DNA of 64,000 bases from Talaromyces rugulosus (GCF_013368755.1 NC_049566.1:1488001-1552000), one strand, 5' to 3'; shown: positions 20,926-31,919, counted from the stretch's first letter. Notes: generated from the letters alone by a model not told the origin. A program made the numbers and translations.

Positions 20926-23389
20926 ATGCGGTGTTCATTACACCATTATATCTGGTTGGGAATAGTCGCAGCGGCCTCCCAGGCAGTTGCTGACGTTTTA
21001 CAATTCACAAATGTGACCGCTGGAAACCCTGTGAAGCCGGGCACTGAGCTGCGCATTCTGTGCGTTGGCGATTCCATCACCGTGGGGTATCGAAGCGACA
21101 AAGATGGAGGCGATGGAAACGGTTATCGGCTTAGGCTATTCGATGATTTGTACAGTAAGAAATGAGAGACAGACATTTCACCGTATCACTTGTAATACTA
21201 ACAGACAACGCAGAAGATAATGTGACCTTTGCTGGAAATCAGACGTCGGATGGAACGATGATTGGGGGGTACTTCGTAGGTTAAATCCTGATTTTCATTA
21301 CTTGGAAGTGGTCGCTGTTTTAACCGCCTTGCTATTATTAGGGCGCGTGGTCTGGGAAAACCATCCAATACATAGCAGACCATATTGGACCCGCTTTGGA
21401 GCAACGCCCCAACATTGTACTCATACATGCTGGTACAAATGACATGAACCCAAACCCATCCATCTCAACAGAGGGAAACGATCCGACCGGAGCTTCACAA
21501 CGCCTAGGAGCCCTTGTTGACCAAGTGATACAAGCATGTCCTAATGCTGTAATTCTAGTGGCCATGATCATAAACACCTGCGACGATACCCAGGAACCAC
21601 AAACTCGGAAATATCAAGGGTTAATACCAAACGTGGTGCAACAGCGAAGTGACAACGGATCTCACGTCCTGGCCGTGGACTTTACAACATTTTCTACAAG
21701 TAATCTTCACAGCGATGATTGTATCCACCCAACCAATGCGGGTTACCGACTTTTTGGTGATTACTGGTACGATTTCATCACGCAGATTTCCAGTGACTGG
21801 ATACATACTCCAGTTGGGCCTGATCCACACCGCACTGACGGGATATATGCGAACGGTGGCTTGGATAAGAACATTCCAGCCCCTGACATCGGAACAAACC
21901 TCGTCCAGATTTCCCCGAGTGAAAATGTGACATCCGCGGCGATAATTGCAGAAAAGAACGGACAAGTCAATCGTAACCCTAATCCTATCCGGACCGCCAC
22001 TGGGGGAAATTTCCAGAATGGTCTCAGCCGTGATGACGATTGGAAATATCACATGAACTGGACAGAGCCTGCCAAGGTTGCTGATGGACTTGGATTGGAT
22101 CGTCATTATGTTAGGTAGGCCTTTGAAAGAACCTCACAGACGTCATCACTAAATAACTCGGATCAAACGCTGAACTGACACTGGTAAAACAGTAGACTTT
22201 ACGACATGGATGGGGATGGCAAAGCTGGTAAGCTCTATTTTCTCTTTCCCGATGCCTAATAATTTATTCTTATTATCCTATGGATCCTTCATTGGTTTAA
22301 ATTCTACTGAGAGGTTATTCAGATTATGTATGGCTCGACCCAATGACCGGAGAGGTAACATGTTGGCTAAACAAGCTTCCTGACCCATGGACACCGGCTG
22401 GAACAAATGGTGGCGTAATTGCCAGTGGAGCAGGAGCAGAGAACTCTGTCTTTATTGCTGTATGATAACCTTCACAAGACCAAAGAACGGAGTTCGCTGA
22501 TACACATTTTAGGATATGAACGGCGATGGGGTATGCATCAACGTAAAAGTCTACTTTTCTTTCACTAACACCCCTTTGTGTAATAGCTCGCAGACTACAT
22601 GGTAGTAGATCCCAGTGATGGGGCAGTCTCAATATGGTGGAATTATGGGTCTGACGACAGTTGGGATAACGGATGGAAGTTCGTTGGGGGCGGGCAAATC
22701 GCCTCTGGCGTTCCCCACGCGAACTGGGTAACTCTGCGATTCCCAGATATTAACGGTGATGGAAGAGCAGATTATGTGTACATTGGCGAAGGTGGTGCCC
22801 TCAAACATTACATGAACACCGGAACAGCTGGGGGGCAAGATGTTGTCTTCATCGATCAAGGAGGTATCTTCAATGGAGCTACATCTAACATTACCAAAAT
22901 CGTTTTTGCCGACGTCAGTTCCCGAAACAATTCCCCAAAACAGTTTTCCCTATGATAGCTAATAAGCAGTGACGATATAGATCAACGGAGATGGACGTGA
23001 TGGTGAGTCCATAAAAAATATGTGGACCTACTGGAATTTTGCTAATCTGTGATGGGCACCAAAGACTATCTCATCTGGGATGAAGACGGCGGCCTCAGTG
23101 GCTTCCTTAATCAACCAACACAGAACGAAGGAGTGCCACAGTTTGTCAGCCAAGGATCCGCGAAATCTCTTGCCACTGGGAACTCCCAGAACCCTACGTT
23201 CCTCTGGTTGGCTGATATGGATGGGTCAGTAGCACTTTAACCACGTCTAACACACCAGACACAAGACAACATAAATTTACTAATGCTTTCGATAATATTA
23301 GTGATGGTAAGGGTGATTATGTCTACATCGACGAAGACCATGGTGCCTTATTTGTGTCATATAATAAAGGAGACGTCGACACTAGCTAG
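20926..23389 (+). CDS. Secreted SGNH (GDSL) hydrolase with C-terminal VCBS/FG-GAP repeats
   Basis: Ten exons: 20926-21154, 21205-21275, 21342-22114, 22193-22227, 22323-22459, 22513-22530, 22587-22913, 22981-23002, 23065-23224 and 23302-23389. Together they give 619 residues. Residues 1-22 form a signal peptide. The hydrolase domain has GDSITVGY (nucleophile Ser about 50), HAGTNDMNP and the Asp-His block DDCIHPTNAGY. The C-terminal half repeats a calcium-loop motif, DMDGDGKADYVW, DMNGDGLADYM, DINGDGRADYVY, INGDGRDDYLIW and MDGDGKGDYVY, as in VCBS/FG-GAP beta-propeller proteins. It is probably an extracellular esterase or acetylhydrolase acting on polysaccharide or lipid; substrate not known. 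All introns are GT-AG, 50-95 nt. Exons 6 (18 nt) and 8 (22 nt) are micro-exons encoding only the calcium loops. The start at 20926 was chosen because it begins the signal peptide. Confidence 0.9.
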
Positions 23390-23759
23390 AATGCTCATCA
23401 ACACTAGAAATGTGGGAATGCGGATACCGTTTAGTGACCGTTTGAAACGTTCCGCATAATACACATGCGTGACCATTGCAGATGACAATACGTATATAAT
23501 TTTATAAGCGCAGCAACATTCTATCACATATTGACAACGTAGTGACATTGCAAACATTGGCTCTCGCAAAAACCGGTGTTGGTAAATGGCCTTCGATTCG
23601 CTGATAATGTTGGCGATCACTTATACTCCTATAATCGCTCTTTGCTGGAGCTTCTGGAATAAACTAGCAGGCCGATTATAGTTAGCTTGACCCAGCCACC
23701 GGGGCCCCAACAGTCTGGTGAGTTATAAATATAGAGGCTGTGGCCTACCTATTTGACCT
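23390..23759. other. Spacer between SGNH gene and repeat remnant
   Basis: No gene seen. It separates the SGNH stop from decayed sequence that resembles further propeller repeats. Confidence 0.5.
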
Positions 23760-24590
23760 TTTATGTCGACAAAAACGTGTGTCATTAACGAGGGCCACAG
23801 CATCCACGGTGGTGGGCCTTCTTCATCTAGCTCTGTTGGATGGGCCTGGACTCGGGGGAATATCAGCTCCCCAGTTAGCTCCAGTGGGGTTCCAGTATCC
23901 CAGGTCCACTTTGGCGATATAAATGGGTTACGCACTAGTAAAAATTTCTTCTCTTTGGTATAAGGAGAAACAAAAAATTAATCTGTACATGTGAGTATCC
24001 TAATCTATAGTTGATTGTAGTGACGGAAAAGATGATTATCTTACACTCAATCCGGAATCGGCGGTAACGGCTTCGTACTTAAAGCAAGTCGGCGATGGCA
24101 TACCGTGAAATTCCATCGGCTCCATCCGGGACTGGGCTTGAGCTAGGTCCTGGAGCTAACGAATCGCTGACATCGAGATTCGATGGGGCAACTGTTGCGC
24201 TGAAAAAAATTTCGTTCTTCAAACGTTACATTCAGCCTAACCTATTCAACAGTATGGTGCTTATATTTACCTGCACGCAAATGGCAGTACCACCATGTCA
24301 ATTAAATGTTGATATCGAAATACTCACACGCCTGATACTTCTTTTACGGGTTGGGCTGCGCTCCCAGAAGCAGACGCCGCTAGCATTAGCCAAAAGCATC
24401 AAGAGATTCAATTTTACGACATTACCAAAGCTCGAGGCTCTCCATGAATCCCGTTAGAATCAATAATTACTCGAATACCGACGGAAACATAGACTATTTT
24501 TGGACGAGCGCCGTCAATGGCTCCGTCCAAGTCTTTTTCGACAACTCTCTCAATCAATCGATATGGCTAATGGAATACACGAGTCATACA
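23760..24590 (+). pseudogene. Decayed VCBS/FG-GAP repeat array
   Basis: Repeat-like peptides appear in order but in different frames with stops between them. SVGWAWTRGNISSPVSSSG then VSQVHFGDING lie at about 23835-23930. A probable intron (ending TTGTAG near 24020) is followed by DGKDDYLTLNPESAVTAYLK and a TGA near 24106. Later come YLHANGSTT (about 24265), HTPDTSFTGWAALPEADAAS (about 24325) and IDYFWTSAVNGSVQVFFDNS (about 24490). The style matches the C-terminus of the upstream SGNH protein, so this may be a lost 3' part of that gene or of a neighbouring paralogue. It cannot encode a protein as it stands. Confidence 0.65.
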
Positions 24591-25298
24591 TCCGGTATGA
24601 TATTTTGTTGAGCATGACTTGCTCGCATTATATCGTGGCCGACTCGGAAAATGGTACTATGGCCGCGCAGCTAATAGATGTGATCCACAAAACATCGTTC
24701 CAAAGGCAAAGAAAGCCTAGTACCAATCGTAGTCTAATCGATATCTTATTTACCCAATAATTGCAATATCTTCTGGCAGTGAGATCGCTTTCCATGTAAA
24801 ATTCTTCCTCGGATTTGGCCGAGGGCTCTATCGTAAAAACAGCTACCATAAGCGAAGTACAGGTAATTGAAAAGGGTCCGGCTTTAATTCCAGTGTCTCG
24901 TTTAATATTTTGTGTAGGCTGACGTCACCCTAAGAGACTAGTTTAGTGTCCCACAATGGAGCGTGGGTAAGGCATTTATTGGTCTCCTCGGGACTGATTG
25001 ATAAATTTCATCCCGTATCAGATGATCTGATTAGATTGCAGTTCTCCTCTCGTCCAATCGTTACTTTTTCTAGTGGAGCCGAAGTAACACCCCATAGTAA
25101 ATGTCGCAGCGTTTTGTCCAATTGCTAACATTTGAAGCCTAGTTTATTGTTGGGAGGACGCTCTAAAAGCCGACTTCGGCATGGAAAGTGAAAAATAATA
25201 ACGCTAGCTTTATGAAATGCCAGGGTCTATAAGGACGGGATTGCCGACATTCTCTACCATCTAGAATCTATTTTTTTCTCCATTCAAGTTCTAAAACA
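24591..25298. other. Intergenic / promoter of the siderophore transporter
   Basis: No gene. A TATA-like CTATAAGG lies at 25227-25234, 65 nt before the transporter ATG. Two HGATAR (iron-GATA-factor type) hexamers, 24828-24833 on the minus strand and 24999-25004 on the plus strand, are no more than chance predicts. Confidence 0.45.
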
Positions 25299-27242
25299 AT
25301 GGTCGTCTTTGCCAGGCTTCGAGCAATGTTCCGCCTATCGGCAGGCAATAATGAGCCAAGCGTCGATCCGCTGGAAAACTCGCCAGAAGAAAAGAAGGGC
25401 AGCTCTGCTTCCGCAAACAAGATTGACGAAGAATCGCGCGCGGAACTTCCAAGCCAGGATCTCCAACGTGGTATTCAAGATGTCGAAGCCGTGACATTAT
25501 CGTGGTCCAAGGCCTCCTTAATCGCGGTCTTTGCAAAGTAAGCCAATACACGCCGGAGACAGCGATTACGCCATGCTAACATCGTTTTCACAGCATATGG
25601 ATGCTTTATTTTGTCAATGCAATGCAGAGTTCCACTCTCTATAACCTGACTTCTTTTGTCACGAGTGATTTCTCCGCTCATTCTCTTTTAAATGTCATCC
25701 CCATTGTTTCCAGTACCATGTCCGCAGCAACATACATCCCCTTGGCCAAGGTTATGGACGTTTGGGGCCGCGCCGAGGGCTTCCTCATCATGGCAACATT
25801 CTCGACCTTGGGCTTGGTTCTTATGGCAACTTGCAACAATCTCGCCACTTTTTGTGCCGCAAATGTAAGAACGCAGCGCCACCTTTTGAACTCATCTTTC
25901 TAATTTGATTGCTAGGTTTTTTACACCATTGGTTTTGGGGGTATCACATATTGCGTAGATGTGATTACTGCAGACGCATCTAAGTTGAAGAATCGAGGCT
26001 TAGCATATGCTTTCACATCTTCTCCATACATCATTACCGCATTTGCCGGGCCAAAAGCGGCAGATCGGTTCTACTATGAAGTGAGCTGGCGATGGGCTTT
26101 CGGCTGCTGGGCTATTGTATTTCCAATCGTTGCGGCCCCTTTATATGTGGTGCTGAAGTACAACCTTCGCAAGGCTAAAATCACGGGCATTGCGCGTCAT
26201 GAAACAGTGCCCCGAACAGTTTTGCAGGCGACCTGGCATTATATTAGCGAATTCGATAGTGAGTACATTCTCTCTCCAACTTACTGATTTAAATACTGAT
26301 TTCCGTATAGTTATTGGAGTGATATTGTTCTCAGCTGGTCTCACGCTGTTTTTTCTACCGTTCAGTATCGCGGATAATGCCCCTAATGGATGGGCATCTG
26401 ACTACATAATTGCCATGCTTGTCGTCGGCTTCGTCTGCCTGTTCTTGTTTGCTCTATTCGAAAAATTCTTGGCTCCAAAGCCAATGTTCAAATTCAGCTT
26501 CCTAACCAATCGAACCGTCATCGGAGCTTGTCTATTGGATGCGACATACCAACTTTCTTATTACTGCTGGAATAATTATTACACGTCGTTCTTGCAGGTG
26601 GTTAACGACTTGACACTGGCGGAAGCTGGCTATGTTAATAACACTTTCGACGTTGTTTCTGGTGTGCTCCTGTTGTTTGTCGGTTATCTGATCCGAAGGA
26701 CTGGCTATTTCAAGTGGCTTCTATACGTCGCCGTCCCACTATACATCTTCGCCCAAGGATTAATGATCTATTTCCGCCGTCCCAACCAGTCCGTTGGTTA
26801 TCTTGTCATGTGCGAAATTTTTATCTCCATTGGTGGTAGCATATTCATTATCGTCGAACAGCTCGCAATCCTGGCTGCGGTTGACCATCAACATGTTGCT
26901 GCTGCCCTTGCTTTGTTAAATGTAGTCGGAACTGTTGGCGATGCTGCAGGATCTACAATATGCGCAGCAATATGGACAAATACATTTGAAAAGGCGCTCA
27001 TCCGTTATCTGCCAGAATCAGCCATGGCGAATTTGGACTATATCTACGAACGGCTCGACATACAGCTTGAGTATCCTGTAAAAAGCTTAACCCGAGAAGC
27101 CATACAAAACGCATATGCCTATTCACAGATGAGAATGCTAGCTGTGGGAACTGGTATCATGGCTCTTGCATTTATTTGGGTCCTTATGATCCGAAACATT
27201 CACCTGGGCAAGGTTGATCAAGTCAAGGGCATGGTATTCTAG
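25299..27242 (+). CDS. Siderophore-iron transporter (MFS, SIT/ARN/Mir family)
   Basis: Four exons (25299-25537, 25594-25864, 25916-26258, 26311-27242) encode 594 residues, typical of the 14-TM SIT family. A hydrophilic acidic N-terminus of about 85 residues precedes the first helix (IWMLYFVNAMQSSTLYNLTS). Family hallmarks are FYTIGFGGITYCVDVITAD, GLAYAFTSSPYIITAFAGP, the YCWNNYYTSFLQVV segment, and the C-terminal RNIHLGKVDQVKGMVF, close to the RNI...VKG end of Mir/Sit proteins. Introns are 51-56 nt GT-AG, the first with a GCTAAC branch site. Such transporters import ferric siderophores (fusarinine/TAFC or xenosiderophores) by proton symport at the plasma membrane. A Zn2Cys6 regulator is encoded convergently downstream. 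Family is confident; the siderophore is unknown. Confidence 0.93.
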
Positions 27243-27905
27243 AAGAGTAGGGAGACAAGAGTTACTATTTATTGCGAGCTGCTACGATATGTTTAACAGA
27301 GAATTTAAGTATTGACATGCATGCCAAAATGTGAAAGTCATGTACTTGTTTTTGTCCTTCGCAATAACCTGGTTTTACGTTGACATACAGGGCAAAGAAC
27401 CCCCAATAGATAGTTAGAAGCTATTTTTTCAAAGGATTTGACATAATAGTGTTATTTGTGAAAATGAATGACTTTAATGGAATGCCGAGAACTTTTTTAA
27501 CTTCATCATTCGATACGCTTCAAATAGTCAAAAATACAGCTACGGCGTATTCCTTCCAACACTTTGAATATCGGAAACCTATTTCTTTATTCGACAACTG
27601 AAAAATATTCCCAACTATTGATCGGTTGGGGGTCGACAGGTGCATTTCTGACTGGGTACCGCTATCTCCCGGTACACCGTTACAAGTCATGGAGGAATAT
27701 TAACAGGCACCCTGGTGTCACTTAGACGACCCGGGAGGCTGTAAGAAAAATAATAAGCTCTTTCTCACATGTTAATAACCAAGGCTCTCACAGCGCCATT
27801 TCTGCACTGGCGAAGGATATGTCTAGGGCGTGTTGATGGATAGATTAAAAACCAGCTCATTTGTTCGAAAACGATAACCATAGGCTTCAGATACGATGAT
27901 GGTAT
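27243..27905. other. Intergenic, convergent
   Basis: Lies between the 3' ends of the transporter and the regulator gene; no gene or repeat recognised. Confidence 0.6.
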
Positions 27906-29455
27906 TCAGCCAATGCCGTAGATTAGACGAAGAGCCAACGTATCCCACCATGCTATCTGGCCATTCTCCGCCATAGGAGAGCACTGCGCTAATGCCCATG
28001 TTGGCAGTAAAGAACGGCATCGCCCCTCAGTGAGACCAGGAAGTTCCGCAACAGCCTGGCCAAAGCATGGTAAGCACAAAACTTCACGTAGTTTACTTTC
28101 AAGGAAACCACATTCATTTAACAGACTTTCCAGTTGGTTTGCTTCGATTCCCATAGGTCCCTCTAGAGATAGTAGGTATATACCTCGCAAGATCTTCAGT
28201 TCTGCTAACGTGAGTAATAACGATAGAGCTATGAATTCAGCAGCGAGAAATGTGAACTCTTCCTTTGGAAAGAAGCCCTGCAATGGATAGAAGAGCTCGA
28301 TTTCTTTATCCAAACTTTCGCCGCTGCCATTCTCCCATGAATTGAGTATGTTCATTTTCAGATGAGCTGCTTGCCACTCTATCAACCGCGCGTACAACTG
28401 ACGACAGAGAAGCCGGAAATTGGTGAGTTTTATGCCATCTAAAACCCCCGCGCTAGGATCTTCTGGGAGAAATGCGTACACGGCTGTCAAATTGACAGCG
28501 ATGTCGTGCAATTGATCGCGCGGCGTTTTTAAAAATTCGCCCCATGGGAGCGACATCCATTCCGGGCGGGCAAGAAATGTAGTTTCTCTGTTCGACAGTG
28601 CAAAGTGAACCTTGAAAAATAAGTTAATTCCGGGCAATTTTCAGGGGTTAAAGAAGAGGGCGTACAGCCATTTCGCGGATTCTTCTGAAGACTGACAGTA
28701 AACCAGCCCCCCGGAAAGATTCCGGTGCTTGTCCCTGCATAAGAGCGAGGGTACCTTTCAGGTGCCCAGCCCAACCGGAGTCATAAATTTTCGTAGGCGC
28801 TTGCTGGGCACCCTCAAATAGCGTGAATATCAACGATGTGACAACAAGATGAGAGCGGCTTCTTCCATTCTTATTGTCTTGTAGGAGCCGGCGGAAAATT
28901 TGTAAGCTCGTGCTATATGCTGAGAGACTAAAAACCCGATACTCGTTACTGCACTCGGAAATCGACATGCGCATTGTTGCGAGCGAAATCAGAGCCATAT
29001 CAAGCGCACGATTCTGAAGGCCAAGCTTCGCAACACCTGCACTCCACACGTCTGGAGTCCGGCCGTACTTAACGTGAAATTTTCTCCATAGCATGGTGAA
29101 GTGGTTTTGAAAATCTCCAGAGGGTAAATCAAGGATGCGTAGCGATACGGTATAGTCATTGTCATGCTTGTTTACAGGGGTCACTTCTGCGTTTTTCGCA
29201 AACGTGATAGCCTTCCCAATTATCGGTTTTAGTGGCTTTGCAATGCTGCGAGAGTTCAGGTTGACGAAAACAGCGTTCTCTCGTGAAGCATAGCCTCCGC
29301 ATTGGCGGTTGGCTTTGATACAAGTTTTGCACTGTGGCTTTGCTCGATCACACTGTCCACAGCGAAGTCAGCCCGAGATGTAAAGCCAGAGAGAGTCGAC
29401 ACCCACATACTGCTTTCTTGCGCATTCGACACGTCAGACAAGGCGGATCCATCAT
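27906..29455 (-). CDS. Zn2Cys6 fungal transcription factor
   Basis: Three exons (29455-29411, 29352-28666, 28610-27906) give 478 residues. The 45-nt first exon encodes MMDPPCLTCRMRKKA and, across a 58-nt intron (29410-29353), joins CDRAKPQCKTCIKANRQCGGY. That completes a perfect C-X2-C-X6-C-X6-C-X2-C-X6-C binuclear zinc cluster; single-frame prediction would miss the first half. The rest is an acidic and helical regulatory domain of the Fungal_trans_2 type (LFEGAQQAPTKIYDSGWAGH, a midsection typical of short fungal regulators). It should be a nuclear activator or repressor binding CGG-type sites. It diverges from the DJ-1 gene across 390 bp and is convergent with the siderophore transporter, so both are candidate targets (inference). 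Confidence 0.9.
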
Positions 29456-29845
29456 TAGCCGGAGGTGAAGTGATATCAGCAGCGTGCCTGCTTGCCATTC
29501 CGAGTTGTCATTTGCGCGCTACAGATACATCAAGTGGCACCAGTACTCATAACACAAGTAACTATGCCAAGGATAGACACTAACCTCTCTCTCCACGGTC
29601 TTTTAGTAGATACGTAGGCGACAAATGCTGCAGCTAATCCGCGATTGTACTGTGCTCGTTGATGATAAATACACGGCCGGGTATGACAGAAATTTTGTTG
29701 CTCGTTGGGGCATTCCGGACTGCGATGCCCCGCACTAGCCGGTTTTCATACAAGAGGGCGTTCATCGCCAGTTTTCTTGTGTTTTTATTAATTGACATCT
29801 TGTTTTCCCACCGGTTTTCTTAAGCCTGCACATATCCTGCACACA
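29456..29845. promoter_or_regulatory. Shared divergent promoter of regulator and DJ-1 genes
   Basis: A 390-bp bidirectional spacer. The 9-mer CCGGTTTTC occurs twice in direct orientation (29739-29747 and 29811-29819). A CGGCCGG lies at 29674-29680 and a TTCCGG near 29713. CGG-containing sites are the usual targets of Zn2Cys6 proteins, so autoregulation and co-regulation of the DJ-1 gene are plausible; this is inference from sequence only. Confidence 0.45.
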
Positions 29846-30535
29846 ATGTCGGAAGAAACGCCGATTCGATCATGCGTTCTGGTCTTTGACGGCATGGACT
29901 TGGTCGATTTTGTGGCGCCGTTGGAAACCCTCAACCATGCTTACAAGAAAGACACAAAGACCTTTGAAACTCTAATCTCTACCGTGGTGGCCGCTCCCAC
30001 CGAAGAAGTCATGACAAAACAGGGCGTTGCAATCAAGAGGCAGATTTCCTGGGAGCAGGCCGCGGCGTCTCTGGCAGACTACGACATCCTAGTGGCCCCC
30101 GGCTCGTTCTTAGTGGAAACCATGGCAGTGTGTAACGATCCGGACTCTCCATTTCTTAAAATGCTCAAGGACTTCAGCGCATTGCCTGCAAGCACAAGCA
30201 AAACCGGCCAGCGCATCCTGCTCTCGATCTGCAGCGGCTCTTTCTTCCTCGCGGCGGCCGGTCTTTTGGACGGCCGAAGAACCACCACGCACTATACCAT
30301 GATCCCCCAGCTCGAGGAGCTTGCGGCCAAGTTCGGGAAAACCGAGATTTCTCGCCACATCTTCGTCGATGCCGGCTTGCTGGATAGCGGTGTTCGAATG
30401 ATATCGTCCGGCGGCCTCACCAGCGGTTTCGATGCGACTCTATATACACTAGAACTGGTGTGTGGGGAAGAATGCGCTGCATTTGCAGCCGACGTGCTTG
30501 AACATCCATGCCGGAAATCCCAGGCACTGTTCTAG
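29846..30535 (+). CDS. DJ-1/PfpI (class I glutamine amidotransferase-like) family protein
   Basis: Single exon, 229 residues from the ATG at 29846 (MSEETPIRSCVLVFDGMDLVD). An upstream in-frame ATG at 29792 is possible but less typical. The fold signature is complete: IRSCVLVFDGMDLVDFVAPLE, DYDILVAPGSF, the nucleophile elbow SICSGSFFLAAAGLL with Cys about 129, and TTTHY, whose His usually follows. The C-terminal ISSGGLTSGFDATLYTLEL resembles the isonitrile-hydratase (InhA) and transcription-regulator-like branch more than the Parkinson-type DJ-1 branch. Fungal members are linked with isonitrile hydration or stress; the role here is unknown. It is divergently arranged with the Zn2Cys6 regulator gene. 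Confidence 0.9.
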   Translation: MSEETPIRSCVLVFDGMDLVDFVAPLETLNHAYKKDTKTFETLISTVVAAPTEEVMTKQGVAIKRQISWEQAAASLADYDILVAPGSFLVETMAVCNDPDSPFLKMLKDFSALPASTSKTGQRILLSICSGSFFLAAAGLLDGRRTTTHYTMIPQLEELAAKFGKTEISRHIFVDAGLLDSGVRMISSGGLTSGFDATLYTLELVCGEECAAFAADVLEHPCRKSQALF

Positions 30536-31013
30536 TCTCGCTAAATAGTCAATTCTCTTCGTCATAACTTGAATCCTACAAACAATTCGGATAGGGGAGA
30601 CGTGCTAGGCCATGTCGATGACAAATAAAGGCTAGTCAGCAGCTCAAAAGTAGACCAATTCCAAACAATCCAACTACTTCTTTCATCCCGATAGGGCATT
30701 GATAGCATTTCGCTTTTTGTTGAGGGTGGCGCGCAGTGTTGTGCACCACCAGTGTGACTGCTGCGATGTCCCAAAACGGCAAAGACAAGGCGCCGCTCAC
30801 TTACCGAATCCGGCATTTGATACCGCGCCTAAACTGGTTCCGCACCGCATTTTTTGATACTTCCAATTAGCATCGAATTCCATGGAAGCGCACAAATGGC
30901 ACATATAAACGAGCGTCCCATCCATTGATCAATTTACATCCAACAAATACTTTCTCTTCATCCATCAATTCCAATTGCCCTTAAAAGAGAAAGAAACCTG
31001 CGACTCGTTCATC
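30536..31013. other. Intergenic / promoter of the alpha/beta hydrolase
   Basis: No gene. It ends with a TATA-like CATATAAAC at 30902-30910 and a pyrimidine-rich leader before the hydrolase start. Confidence 0.5.
30902..30910 (+). promoter_or_regulatory. TATA-box-like element
   Basis: CATATAAAC about 105 nt before the ATG at 31014, a normal distance for a fungal core promoter. Confidence 0.4.
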
Positions 31014-31919
31014 ATGCAATCCTTATCCCTCAAAACCTCTCCCGACACAGAGATTCATTTCACAATTTCTAAACCCCTTTCAACACCAGAGGACCAAGTT
31101 ACCTCTCCGCTCCTGGTTTTCCTCCATTACTGGGGTGGCTCAAGCGCGACATGGCACAAGCTTACCTCATATGAATCGCCATCGTCTCTTAGCAATGACT
31201 ACCCTTGCATTGCCATCGACCTTCGTGGATGGGGACAATCCTCAGGGCCTTCGAGTGCACCGGACCACTCGATCACACCCACGGCCTCGGATGTTATTTC
31301 AGTCCTGACGCACCTAAACACCGATCCGACTACCGCCCATATTTTTAAAAATGGAATCATTATTGTCGGCCATTCTATGGGAGCAAAGGTTGCACTAGCG
31401 ACCCTCAATCGAGTTCCTGATGCTTCACTCGGCCTTGTCAAGGGCTTAGTTCTGGTTGCACCATCGCCACCAACTCCCCTTATACTACCCCCTGATATGA
31501 GCGAGCAACAACGCCAGGCATACAATAGCGAAGAGTCGATAAGATGGACGGCCGAAAATGTTCTTTCCAGTAAAGAAAGTCTTACTGACGACGATTTTTC
31601 CATCATTTTGCGCGACAGTTCAAAAGGAAATACCTTTGCAAAAGATGGGTGGCTCCTGCATGGAATGCAAGAGGACATTTCTCTCGACGTGAAAAATGCT
31701 GGCTTGCGACCGGCTGCGAAAGGACTTAAGATTCAGGTTCTAGCCGGAGAACTTGACATTGTTGAGCAGAAAGATCGAGTGGAAAAAGATATTGTACAAG
31801 TTCTTCGATCTAATGGGTTCCATGTTTCCTTTACAGTGTTGAAGGGCATAAGACATTTGATTCCATTGGAAGACCCTGAAACGATCTCCCATGCTATTTC
31901 CGCTATCATCACTGACTGA
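31014..31919 (+). CDS. Alpha/beta hydrolase
   Basis: Single exon, 301 residues from MQSLSLKTSPDTEIHF (31014); an in-frame ATG 13 codons upstream (30975) is an alternative. The fold elements are LLVFLHYWGGSSATWH (oxyanion loop), IAIDLRGWGQSSGP, the nucleophile elbow VGHSMGAKVAL with Ser about 121, LAGELDIVEQKDRVEK for the acid residue, and KGIRHLIPLEDP with the catalytic His. It has no signal peptide, so it is probably cytosolic. The family includes esterases, epoxide hydrolases and haloperoxidase-like enzymes, and the substrate cannot be read from sequence. It lies 3' of the DJ-1 gene on the same strand, 5 kb from a siderophore transporter; hydrolysis of an imported siderophore is a hypothesis only. 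Confidence 0.9.
   Translation: MQSLSLKTSPDTEIHFTISKPLSTPEDQVTSPLLVFLHYWGGSSATWHKLTSYESPSSLSNDYPCIAIDLRGWGQSSGPSSAPDHSITPTASDVISVLTHLNTDPTTAHIFKNGIIIVGHSMGAKVALATLNRVPDASLGLVKGLVLVAPSPPTPLILPPDMSEQQRQAYNSEESIRWTAENVLSSKESLTDDDFSIILRDSSKGNTFAKDGWLLHGMQEDISLDVKNAGLRPAAKGLKIQVLAGELDIVEQKDRVEKDIVQVLRSNGFHVSFTVLKGIRHLIPLEDPETISHAISAIITD

Noticed and set aside
21621..22106. 161-codon minus-strand frame in the SGNH gene
   Set aside because: Antisense shadow of an exon that carries the catalytic Asp-His block.
24828..25004. HGATAR hexamers upstream of the siderophore transporter as iron-GATA-factor sites
   Set aside because: Two hits in about 0.7 kb is what chance predicts for this degenerate motif on two strands, and they are not clustered.
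31199..31678. 159-codon minus-strand frame inside the alpha/beta hydrolase gene
   Set aside because: Antisense shadow of a clear hydrolase.
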